Source: Hevea brasiliensis
Taxonomy: Eukaryota > Streptophyta > Magnoliopsida > Malpighiales > Euphorbiaceae
Assembly: GCF_030052815.1 (NCBI RefSeq)
Contig: NC_079496.1
Coordinates: forward strand, 67,941,652 to 68,005,651
Reading direction: 5' to 3'
DNA length: 64,000 nt
The notes beneath the pieces were generated by a model. That model was not told where the DNA came from. It worked only from the letters and a program-made list of their open reading frames with translations, and made no database searches. The translations under genes and the position numbers were made by a program. Positions within the stretch are counted from its first letter, which is position 1. Every line of letters begins with the position of its first letter. Shown one piece after another: positions 24,830 through 35,741 of the stretch.

Positions 24830-27821
24830 TGTAACACCCTCCCGGTAGCAACTCCGTACATTCTACTATTCCGGTGACCAGTGTCGGTCCGAACAGCTAG
24901 AACATCCGGAAAAATATTTAAACTAAAGTGAGGAACCATAATTAACTCAAATATTAATAAAAAAAATTTAGAAAAAGTTTTAGAAATAAAATACAACCAA
25001 GTTAAATGAGCCGATGCCCAAGCGATGGGTAACCCAGTGGGAAGTTGCGGTTCTCGCAACTAGGAGCCCTAGACCCGTGAGAAAATTCATAAAATAATTT
25101 TTGGGACATCAGAGAAGGGTTATTGAGGGTTCTATGGCATTAGAATGCTAAGAAAAAATTTAGAAAATTTTTTTAATCAGTACAGACAATTTTTGTCTGT
25201 TAAGCCAAACGGAGGGCATTTTGGTCATTTCACCTTCAGAGGTGATTTTTGGCCGACTTGTCCAATTAAGTAAATAATTATTATGATCTAAAATATGAAT
25301 AAATATTGCTAAAAATTAAATTGAAAATGAGTAGAGAAAAGAAGAAAAGAAAATGAAAGAAATACCTAAATATGACATCACATGATATCATTAGGAAGGC
25401 CTCCACCAATCACAACTAAACAAGCCAAATTAAAAAGAGATAAAATGAGAAAAAAATGAAAACAATTTCTGCATTCATCATCTTCTTCAGCCGTTTCTCC
25501 CTTTCCTCTCCCTTCACCATTGTTATTCCAAACTTCTCACTAGAAATTCTCTTGAAAAATCACCATAAAACCTCTAGTTTTCTTCACAAAAACTTGATTT
25601 TACCTCTTGGGAAAGTGTTTGGCTGCCAAGAAAACTAAAGAAAGTGAAGGAAATTGAAGAGAAAATTCTGCCCTCCTAAGGTTAGTGCCCAATTTATTCT
25701 CTCTCACTCAATTCATGTTTAAGGACATGATTTAAGTTGAAATTGTAAGTTTAATGCATAAATTGAACTTTGAGAACTTGGAGACTTGAACAAAATTAGG
25801 GTTTGCTCATGAAATGGTGTATGAACATTGTAATGGTCAATTAGTGACCATTTGAATGTGTGTGAGGAGGGAATAAGCTGAGTTGAGGCTTGGCATTTGT
25901 GTATGGGTGGGCTGCCCATGGTGACCTGCAGGTTTGGATCTGAGTCCAGCCTGTTTGGACTGCCATAACTTAAATTGTAGAGGTTCAATTGGTGTTTGGC
26001 TAATTGGACATGAAACTAGACACATAATGGCACAACTTTGGTGAAGAAACCATGCCCATAAGACCAAACCAAGTAAACCAAAAACTTGCCCCAATCCGGG
26101 TGTCCTGCAACCTGTTTCTGCAGAATGACCAAATGAACAGTGATTGTTCATTTGGCCATAACTCAGTTTAGAATTGCCCAATTGACCTGAAATTTTACCA
26201 ACAACAAGCTAAGATATAGACCAACAACTTTCATGAAGAAACCCACCCCAAATTATGACCAGAACCTATCCAACAAGGGAGTTGCAATCACTGTTCACTG
26301 CACTGTAGATATGGTCAGTCTAGAAAAATTTTAATCCGGCCAGTTGTGGTTTTTGGACCATAACTTGAGCTACAAAACTCCAAATGGAGTGATTCAAAGA
26401 AAGAAATTCGACTAGACAAAATAAGGAACAACTTTCATGTTTATCATTTTTCTAAATTCCCACTGCAACAGTAAATAATGGAACAGTAAAAATAAGGTAT
26501 CAAAACTGAAAATTCTGCCCCATTAACTCAAAACTTAGAAATGGTATTGGCAACCAATACCAACAAATTTTGAATGCAAAATGTGGTATGTTGGGAGTAT
26601 TAAAACCAATGTACCTATTTTCTATGCAAAAGTCAACATTTTGGTTGACTAATGAAGTGAATAGTAACACCAAAACTTGAAATTCAAAAATTGTAAAACT
26701 CAAAAGTGTCAAATGCCCTAGTATACCTAACAAGATTGGTTTGGATAGTTTGGCATGCCAATAGGGTTCAGTTAGTAGTACTGCACATGGCATTATGCCA
26801 TTCTGTGATTTCATGGCTTTTAGCCATTCTAACATTGTGTTGAGATTTGGCCTTGTGCCTGATGTTATTACAGCTTATTAGCTGTTCCGTTGCACACCAG
26901 GAGATACATATGTGACCGATGGTGTGACGGCCCGAGGTACTTGATACCTAGTGCCAATTTACCCGTTTAACCAGTCCAGTCGTCCAGTATAGGTTACTTG
27001 GGCAACCAAAAATGAAAGTGGATAAATTTAATGAAATAATGAATATAACAAGTACAAAATAAGTAAATCTACAAATACTCAACAAAAATTTATTTACAAT
27101 GAGACATCAATACATTCACTACATATTTATTTTCTGTTATTTCCTTTTATTTTATTATTGGCACCACTAAGCATTATTGCTTAGCATGTTGCTTTTGCCA
27201 CGCGTAGATTCCGAGAATCTTGTGAGAGCCCAGTAGACCACAGACTGGGTGAGACCTCCTGCAGTTCTGCATAGTGTCCGTGTCACCTCACCATCTTCAG
27301 TGCATTGGTAGGACACTAGGTTTCATTTTGGTATTTTGTAACTAACTTTATTTTCTCTTGTGTAATTGAGACTTATGTAATGTATTTTGATGTTAATGTA
27401 AATAGTGAAAATTGTGGTTATGAATGGAAAATTTGAGTATTTATTTATTGCTTATATATGAGTACCACGAGAAATGAATGATTGAGAAATGGAAATGTTG
27501 TTGAAAAATATTGAGATTTTGATATTGGAGTTTGAGAATGATTGGATATGATTATTGGAAGTGTTTTTCACAGGTTCCGAAGAACTGTTTTCTCCATTTT
27601 TAGCGTACAGATGTAGGATTTTTTATAAAATTTTCGGAACCTCAAATAAATTATAATTTTAATAAATAACTTAAATGAATTATATTTCATAAATTATATT
27701 CAAAACTATGATAAAAATAAATTAAGGAAGAATAAAAATGATTGAGATAAAATAGAGTGTTCCGGTACACCGTGTGACATATCTTACTCGGATATACTGT
27801 AGACGGGTAAGGGGTGTCACA
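24830..27821 (+). mobile_element. 5' LTR of RLG-1, 2992 bp
   Basis: It starts TGTAACACCCTCCCGG and ends GGGGTGTCACA. It pairs with 48339-51332 (2994 bp) at high identity by eye. Contained signals: an imperfect promoter palindrome (25372-25391), AG|GTTAGTG at 25681, palindrome arms at 26129-26139 and 26145-26155, modules at about 25962, 26155 and 26356, and the stem-loop at 27167-27184. No coding region is seen. Confidence 0.93.
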
Positions 27822-27826
27822 TTTAT

Positions 27827-27839
27827 TGGTATCAGAGCA
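27827..27839 (+). other. Primer-binding site of RLG-1 (initiator Met tRNA)
   Basis: TGGTATCAGAGCA lies 5 bp after the 5' LTR end. It is identical to the site of element 1 (5201-5213, minus strand). Confidence 0.94.
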
Positions 27840-27948
27840 CGGTTTAGGCATTTCTGGACCTAGATTGAGTCCATACCATGCATTGCAATTGTAAGAGTCG
27901 AGGTGACACTAATGCAGATCTGTTTGTCTTCGTTATTTTGAATAGGAT

Positions 27949-29230
27949 ATGGACCCTACATCACAGAGAGCAGTTGAGGAGGAAGTGGAGAGTCATGCTC
28001 CACCTGCAGCAGCTGAGACTGGGGGGAGGGGAGAGCCTACTCCGCCAGCTCAAGAAGAGTCTGCTCAGCCTCCACAGGCCATGTTCCAGCAAATGGCCGA
28101 ATTCTTCAGACAAATGGCTGGGGTAATGCCAGCACCACCACCACCACCACCTCCACAGCAGAAATCACACCTGGAAAGACTAAGAAAATTTGGAGCACTG
28201 GACTTCTTTAGCAAGAGAGAAGATGATTCTGTTGCAGCCGAAAATTGGTTGAACAGAACAGGCAGAGTTTTAAAACAACTCCACTGCACTCCAGAGCAAA
28301 ATCTAGAAGCTGCTGTATCTCTGTTGCAAGATGATGCATATGAATGGTGGGATACGGTGTCCAGTGAAGTACAGCCAGAAGTAATAGCTTGGGACTTCTT
28401 CCTCTCCGAATTCAAGAAGAAATATGTGGGTAGTGTATACCTGGAAGAGAGAAGAAGAGAGTTCATTAACCTGAGCGAGACATTGCTTGATGGCGAGTAT
28501 GAAAAAGGAATTTGTCAGATTAAGCCGCTATGGAAGGGAGATAGTCCCTAATGATGCTGAAAGGTGTAAGAGATTTGAAGAGGGATTAAATGACAACATA
28601 AAGATCATGATCACTGCCTTGGGAATCACCGACTTCACCAAGTTAGTGGAAGCTGCAATAAAAGTTGAAAAAGTAAGAATAAGTGAGCAGACCAGAAGAG
28701 AGAGACAACAGAAGAGGGGCCCAGGTCAGTCTAGTTCATCTCCTGCATTTGGGAAGAAGTTCAAGGGTCCACCTGCATAGAGTTCAGGTCAACCACAAGG
28801 TCAGGGTCAGTCTCAGGGGCCCAGGCCACAGTTTACCCCTAAGAGAGGTCAGTCCACACCATCAGTGGGCAGCTCTCCAGGGATGGGGTTCAGGGGACCA
28901 GCCCCAACAACTTCTGCATGTCCATATTGCCTAAAGTGGCATAAGGGGGAGTGTTGGAGAGTGACTGGTGCCTGCTTAAGGTGTGGGTCAACAGAGCATC
29001 AGTTGAGGAACTGTCCACATAGAACTACTACAGCTGCTCCAACACAAGCAGACAGACCTGCTCCTGCACCACAAAGGGGTAGGAAATCTGGCAAATCTGA
29101 GGCAGTGGGACCATCACAGAGGCCTGCATCTGAGCCAGCAGAGAGGCCTGAGAGCAGACCACCTGCCAGAGCCTATGCCATGAGAGCCCAGGAGGAGCAA
29201 GATGCCGGGCGTCATCGAGTGCGTTCTCCC
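27949..29230 (+). pseudogene. gag: gag of RLG-1, frameshifted
   Basis: The start at 27949 (MDPTSQRAVEEEVE) matches that of element 1 gag and follows an acceptor-like TTTTGAATAG by 3 nt. A proline-rich linker (about residues 63-72) precedes the capsid-like core with AENWLNRTGRVLKQL and DDAYEWWDTVSS. The frame changes around 28475-28505 and continues as EFVRLSRYGREIVPN to a stop at 28778-28780. A third frame (from about 28800) carries the zinc knuckle CPYCLKWHKGEC and CLRCGSTEHQLRNC, then basic, proline-rich sequence. Another frame change near 29215 leads into protease. Its role is particle formation and RNA packaging. As read, it makes only fragments. Confidence 0.92.
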
Positions 29231-30384
29231 TCTACAATACATCTGTGCATGCATGAGTGGATCCAGGATCCACTCATTCATACATCTGCATCAACCTACC
29301 CGTAGAAAGGGGGATACTAGTAGGGGAGAGTGACCAAGACATTCTGGTCACTAATCCATTGGGCCACAGTGTGATAGTGAATAAGGTGTATAAAGGTTGC
29401 CCGTTGAGGATTCAGGGGTATGAATTCTCAGCAGACCTAATTGAATTGCCCTTCCACGAGTTTGACGTGATTTTGGGAATGGACTGGTTGTCACGTCATC
29501 AGGCAATAGTTGATTGTAAATTGAAGAGAATTTCTCTGAAAACTTCTGAGGGTAATGAGATCATTGTTGTGGGTGAAAGGACAGATTTCCTGTCCAATGT
29601 TATCTCAGCTACAGTTGCAAGAAGAATGATGAGAAAAGGCTGTGAAGCTTACCTAGCACACGTGGTTGATACTAGGCAAGCTAAGCCCAACCTGAATGAT
29701 ATACCCACAGTAAGAGACTTCCCAGATGTATTTCCTGAAGAGTTGCCTGGTTTACCACCAAAAAGGGAAGTCGAGTCTGCTATTGAGGTAATGCCGGGTA
29801 CAACACCCATTTCCATTGCTCCTTATAGGATGGCACCCACTGAATTGAGGGAGTTGAAAACTCAGTTGCAGGAGTTGCTTGATAATGGGTTCATACGCCC
29901 CAGTGTGTCACCATGGGGAGCTCCGGTGCTATTTGTGAAGAAACAGGATGGAACTTTGAGGTTATGCATTGATTACCGACAGTTGAATAAAGTGATAGTG
30001 AAGAATAAGTATCCATTGCCCAGAATTGATAATCTATTTGATCAGTTGAAGGGAGCCGGTGTATTTTCAAAAATTGACCTCAGATCAGGGTATCATCAGT
30101 TGAGGGTAAAGGATGCAGATGTGTCAAAAACTGCATTCAGAACCCGGTATGGGCACTATGAATTTCTAGTGATGCCGTTTGGGTTAACAAATGCACCAGC
30201 AGCATTTATGGACCTTATGAACCGTATCTTTCATCCATACTTAGATCGGTTTGTAGTGGTATTTATTGATGATATTCTGGTGTATTCCAAGACCAGGGAA
30301 GAACATGATGAACATTTGAGGATTGTTCTGCAAACCCTGAGAGAAAAGAAGCTGTATGCTAAGTTGTCCAAGTGTGACTTCTAG
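29231..30384 (+). pseudogene. pol: RLG-1 pol: protease and reverse transcriptase
   Basis: Aspartic protease carries DPGSTHSY, this lineage's form of the D-S/T-G motif, preceded by FSLYNTSVHA and an in-frame TGA at 29254-29256. A 375-codon open frame then runs 29257-30384. It includes [13 protein letters not shown], the linker [19 protein letters not shown], and the reverse transcriptase fingers and palm: [25 protein letters not shown], and the FIDD catalytic box ([12 protein letters not shown]). It ends in a TAG at the tryptophan expected after KCDF (30382-30384). Up to that stop the RT motifs are intact, so this is one of the best-preserved coding blocks in the window. Confidence 0.93.
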
Positions 30385-30889
30385 TTGAATGAGATTGCAT
30401 TCCTTGGACACATAGTGTCAGCTGATGGGATTAGAGTGGATCCCAAGAAAATAGAAGCAGTGATGAAATGGAAGCCTCCCAGGAATACAACTGAGGTTAG
30501 GAGTTTCTTGGGGCTAGCTGGGTATTACAGAAGATTTGTGAAGGGATTTTCCTTAATAGCTGCTCCAATGACCAAGTTGTTACACAAGAATGTCAGATTT
30601 GACTGGAATGACAAGTGTCAGACCAGTTTTGAGAAGTTGAAGGCTATATTGACTGAGGCACCAGTATTAACACAGCCAGTGTCGGGAAAGGACTTTGTGG
30701 TCTAGAATGATGCCTCTTATAATGGGTTAGGGTGTGTATTGATGCAAGAGGGGAAGGTGATCGCTTATGCTTCCAGGTAGCTAAGGCCACATGAATAGAA
30801 TTACCCTACCCATGATCTAGAGCTTGCAGCAATTATCTTTGCACTGAAGATATGGAGGCATTACTTGCATGGTGAAAAGTGCTACATTT
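30385..30889 (+). pseudogene. pol: RLG-1 pol: RT thumb and RNase H, first part
   Basis: It continues in the same frame with [28 protein letters not shown] and [14 protein letters not shown], then RNase H ([31 protein letters not shown]). In-frame TAG stops occur at 30703, 30778 and 30796. Solo LTR S interrupts it at 30890; the reading resumes at 44716 with [18 protein letters not shown] (30885-30889) is the left TSD of S. Confidence 0.9.
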
Positions 30890-33617
30890 TGTAACATCCC
30901 CACTGTACGTGTTCTGTACGTTCTGTTGCTCTAGTGGCCAAATAACAGTCCAGGCAAGTCAGGATGTCTGGAACTACACTTCGGTGATAGTGAACAGACA
31001 TATAATGATGAAATAAATAAAAAGAAAATACAAGAAAAATTAAACAAAAATGAAAGAGAGAAAATGAAGCTAAGTTAAACGAGCTGACACCGCAGCGATG
31101 GGTGACCGCACTGGGAAGGCCGTTGCCGACCCCAAGACAGCGGGGAACCCTCAAAATTTAATTCTGAGACGTAAGTAAAGGTCTATTGAAATATAATTGA
31201 CACTAGAATTATTAAAGAAAAATTAATAAATTAGTACAAAGAAAAACGAAAAATCGAGAAACAGACAAAAATCAGTGTTATCGAAAAATCTGGAATATAA
31301 CCCGAAGTGGGGTATTTTGGTCATTTGACATCTAGAGGTGCCTTTTGACCTAAATGTCCATTAAAAATAAGTAGTATTAAATTTTAGGAACCCCATGAAA
31401 AAGGAAATCAAAAGTGTTATGAAAATTAGAGAAAATATGGGGGGATTAAATTGAATTATGAAACTTTGGATTATTAAAATGTTAATCTAAGTTAGTGGGG
31501 TTAGGTGGCACTATTTGAGGCACATAAGGACACTAATCTGCCCATTTTTCATCATCTTCTCTACTCACCCTTCCCATGGCCGAATTGGAGCTTTAAGCTT
31601 CATCCATGGCCGCCCAAAATACAAGCTTTCATCCACCTATGATCAAGCCATCATTTCTTCAAGAGTCCTTCATTAAACTTGTTCTACACATCATGGGCAG
31701 CATGTAGGAAGCAAGAAAGAGGAGTTTTGGTGAAGTTTAATCAAGCCCAAGTTGAGGTTAGTGCTTAATCTCCCCATTTTCTTTCATTAGATCTTGTTTT
31801 GAGCTTTGGGTGAGTTGATTTGTGAAGAAATTGAGTAAATTAATGTGTATTTGGTGAGCCCTTCATTTAGGCAGACAAGACATTCATGGGATTTTGATGT
31901 GTTTAAATGATGTAGATGAGTTTAAAGATGATGTTAGATATGGGTATATATATGGGAAGTGATAGGACTTGAATTGATTGAAATTGAGAAATTTAAATTA
32001 TGGTTTGAAACAATTATTGGAGATTTGTGATGTTGCTTCATTTTGGGCAGCCATGAACCCTTGTTGAGCTTGAGTTATTTTTACTTCTAATGAATGAAAA
32101 TGAAGGTTGAATTGTCCAAATGGAAGTTGTAGTAAGTTTGTGCATAAGTATGTGCATGTAGTGTTTAGATTAAAGGTGTGAAATGGAACCTTGAAACCTT
32201 GAGAAAACTGCCATGTTTGGCAGCCCCCAATAGCATGAATTCGTGTGTGAATATATGGTTATTAATGATATATGTTAATGTCAATTTGTGGGTAGCAAGT
32301 GTAAGTGATATTGAAGTATGAATATGTTAAAGTATATGTGTAATATTAACATTGAAGTATGTTGAATGTTGGTGGAAGTGAATGTTGAACTTAATGATGA
32401 ATTGTGTGCATTGAGCACTTGAACATTCTGCCCAGAATTGTTGCTGAAATTGTGTACAATATATGTATAAAAGTGTTGTTGATTGAATATTGTAGTAATG
32501 AGGAGGAGAAGGAACATTAAATTGGGAGTGTATGAGCTTTGTGCAGGTTGTGTATTGAAGGCAGCACCTAAATGAGGCCATAAGTGCCAAACTATGAACC
32601 CAATTGGTATGAGGCCAATATGGAGTGAAACTAGACACCAAATAGGCCAACTTTCATGTCAAAAGGTTGCCAAAATTCTGCCTAGAAACTGACCTTAAAA
32701 AGTGACCAAATCCGGATTAGTGCATTTAAGGCTTGAAAACTGACCACTTGGGCAGCAGTTAGTGTTTAGGCCATAACTCACTCAAAACAGGTCCAATTGA
32801 CCTGAAATTTTGACCATGAATAGTTAAGATCTATATCTACAAGTCTTATGAAGACACCCAAGCTCAGAAATGACCATAAGCAAGTCAAAAATCTTGCACA
32901 AGTTCGGGTCCAAAAACTGGCAGAACCTAAAATGACCTAAAATGACCTAAAGTAACCAATTTTGATACATTTTGACCAACAATAGTAAAATGACCATAAC
33001 TTGGTCTACATAACTCAGAATGACCTAAAATTTTGCCCCGCATTCCATAAGACATAGACCTACAAGTTTGTAGTTTGGACCGAAACCCAAAAACCGAGAG
33101 AACTAGGTCATCCGGCTAGGTAAAAATAGTACACCGATATTCGGTAAATTGCAATAAAATGCAATACACTTAGAAATGAAATTGGTAGCATATACCAACA
33201 CTAAAGGGCTATAAAATGTGACATATTGGTAACATTAGAATTGACTCACGTAGAGTGCATCAAGGGTCAACATTATAGATTGACTAATGAAATGAACTGA
33301 AGGGAATAGTACCAAGAGAAATAGGACTTTAAGCTAGACAAATCTAGCACACAAAAATTGAGAAATTAACCCAATTTTGCACCAAAGTTGCAATCTGTCC
33401 AGCTTTAGTAAATTGACCATATCTTGGTCTATACAACTCGGAATGACTTGAAATTTTGCCCCGCGTGCAATAAGACATAGAGCTACAATTCTGCTTCTTT
33501 GACCAGAAGCTAAAAACCAAGGGAAATAGGACTTTAAGCTAGACCAATCTAGCACACTAAAATTGAAAATTGGTAATTACATAAAATGATGCTTGAAGTG
33601 ATTTGGCAATGAATGCC

Positions 33618-35726
33618 TGTTAGTTGTATGCCCTAGAGCATATCATTTAGTATGTATCTTGTATATATTTTTATTAATAAAAGGCATTTCCACTTTTCCG
33701 TTTACATAATATATTTATGTGTAATAGAAAAGGTCCATTGATATTTTGTTAGAAATATTATTCTTAAGTTGTTAAGAATATGAGTGACAATATTTCTAGC
33801 ACAAAGTATCATAAATAGGTTCACAATCGAGGATACTTCATAATAAGGACATGACTTATCCAGAAAGATTGTATTCATGTTTGTTCCCAAGTTATTTATA
33901 TGAGATATAAATAAGATGGAATGGTGACTCTCATGCCATATGACAAACATGATAGGCACTTATAAATGATAAGTAGGCCGAACCAGTGACACTTATGACA
34001 AGCACATGGAGTTTACTCTTGTCAATGTTTTGTCATAAATCATATCAGTGCATATAATCTTTAGACCTGAGATAGCACAGTTATCTTGTATATAGGTAGT
34101 TTGAGTTTGATACTGCTTTCATACTTATACTGTGTATGGGTATATGGGCATGTGTTGGCTCCTACTAGTTATATATGGAGGTAGGTGTTGATCAAGATGG
34201 AATCTGTTCCTCTAAGTAAATAGAGATAAAATCCTATGTTCATTTAATTGTTCTTGATGTTTCAAGTTACTGGCCAGGACAGATAGATTTATTCAGAAAA
34301 GAGTTTCTGATGAGAAAATCTTTTTAATCAAGAACTGGAATTAAAAGAGAACATAATATTCATAGCAAATGGAGTCTGACATAAACCATGACTCCAGCTT
34401 GAGTTGGGATTTTATAACAGAGAGATTCTAGTGCATGATGACATATGATTATAGGTTCATTTAAGGTAAACCTTATTACTAATTGGGTGGCCATGGCATG
34501 CTATGCTAGGTGTTAACCATGGTCTATGAGGTTCATAAAATGATTTAGAGAAATCATTTATGGTAAGAAAGAGTTCTGATGATATTAATAGTTGATATCA
34601 TGTCTCATTGCCAATTAGTGATGAGCCTAGTAAGTCACACACATACACAAGTTATCACCTAATTAAATATGATTTAATTAATTAATTAAAGAGTTTAATT
34701 GATTAATTAAATATGTTTGGTTTGCAATTAGATTGCAAAGTCCCTAGCATGACTTGAAACCAAATCTAGATTATTGGATGTATAATATAAGTTAAATTTA
34801 TATTTAAAGTGTTTAAATATGAATTTAATTAATGAGAAATTAATTAATAGAGATTAATTAATTAATTTATATTTGATATAAATTAATTAGAAGAAGAAAA
34901 ATAATTATTTTGGGTTGAGAACTCAAAATTAAGACACAGGGGCATTTTGGTCATTTTGCAGTGTGACACGTGGCACCATGAGATGGTGACACATGGCATA
35001 ACACATAAGCTTGCCAAATGTTTTTTTAAATCATGTAAGATGATTAAAATCAAGATTAAATATAGGTTTGACACTTGGCACAATATGATTGGGTCACTTA
35101 AACCTAGAGCTAATCAAAGGGTGACATGTGGCAAGGGTTTAATGTGTTAACCTAGCTATTTAAGTGTTGTTATGAGAAAATAAAACACAACCAGCAGCCA
35201 CACTCCTTTGTCACGGCACTTTGAGGGTTTTTATCTCTTCTTCTTCATCTCTTATCAATTCAAAGAGATTAGCCATCAATCTCTTGAATTAAGAACACTA
35301 GGAATTGTTTCTAGTGTCCTGTTTACATCTCTAATCTCTTAAAAGGCAGAACTTGAATTTCTAATTAATTGAAAAGGCTTTAGAAGCTTTTCAAGGACTG
35401 CCATAGGTGTTCTTGGTGTGGACAAGCTAGAGGGACAACATCTGGTGTCCTGAAGATGAATCTCAAAGGCGCAGACACACTGTAGTGCATCAAGAGGTTA
35501 GTGTAATCGTTCTTGATTTAATCTAGGGTTCTAAAATTAATCTGATTAATTTTAAAATCTTAAATGGAAAATACAGATCCAAAAACATATTAAAAGAGTT
35601 TTAATATGTTGTTTATCATTGAAATCAAAAAGATAAAAATAAATCTTGCATGATGCATGTGACCCTAGGTGAAAATTTTTGAATTCAATGGTATAAACTT
35701 GTGTTTTTCACGCTTCCGTTCCTTCA
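33618..35726 (+). mobile_element. 5' LTR of K, 2109 bp
   Basis: It starts TGTTAGTTGTATGCC and ends CTTCCGTTCCTTCA. Its partner is 41062-43168. It includes AT-rich TTAATTAATTAA stretches (34670-34900), the TGACACNTGGCA cluster (34964-35133), a TATA-like element and a donor-like GTTAGTG at 35497. No coding region is seen. Confidence 0.95.
34964..35163 (+). promoter_or_regulatory. Putative K promoter with four TGACACNTGGCA repeats and TATA-like box
   Basis: Near-identical 12-mers occur at 34964 (TGACACGTGGCA, containing the G-box/ABRE core ACGTGGC), 34987 (ATGG form), 35069 (TTGG form) and 35122 (TGACATGTGGCA). A TATA-like TATTTAA lies at 35157-35163. Repeated short enhancers ahead of TATA are typical of stress-inducible plant LTR promoters. 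Only the motifs are seen; the response is inferred. Confidence 0.55.
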
Positions 35727-35728
35727 AT

Positions 35729-35741
35729 TGGTATCAGAGCC
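35729..35741 (+). other. Primer-binding site of K (initiator Met tRNA)
   Basis: TGGTATCAGAGCC lies 2 bp after the 5' LTR end at 35726. Confidence 0.94.

Noticed and set aside
28065..28466. 133-codon open frame on the minus strand
   Set aside because: It is the antisense of RLG-1 gag; its glycine run is the complement of the proline-coding repeat.
32250..32520. Coding region in the AT-rich part of LTR S (frames of 70-107 codons)
   Set aside because: Low-complexity composition, no motif, and the span lies inside a solo LTR.
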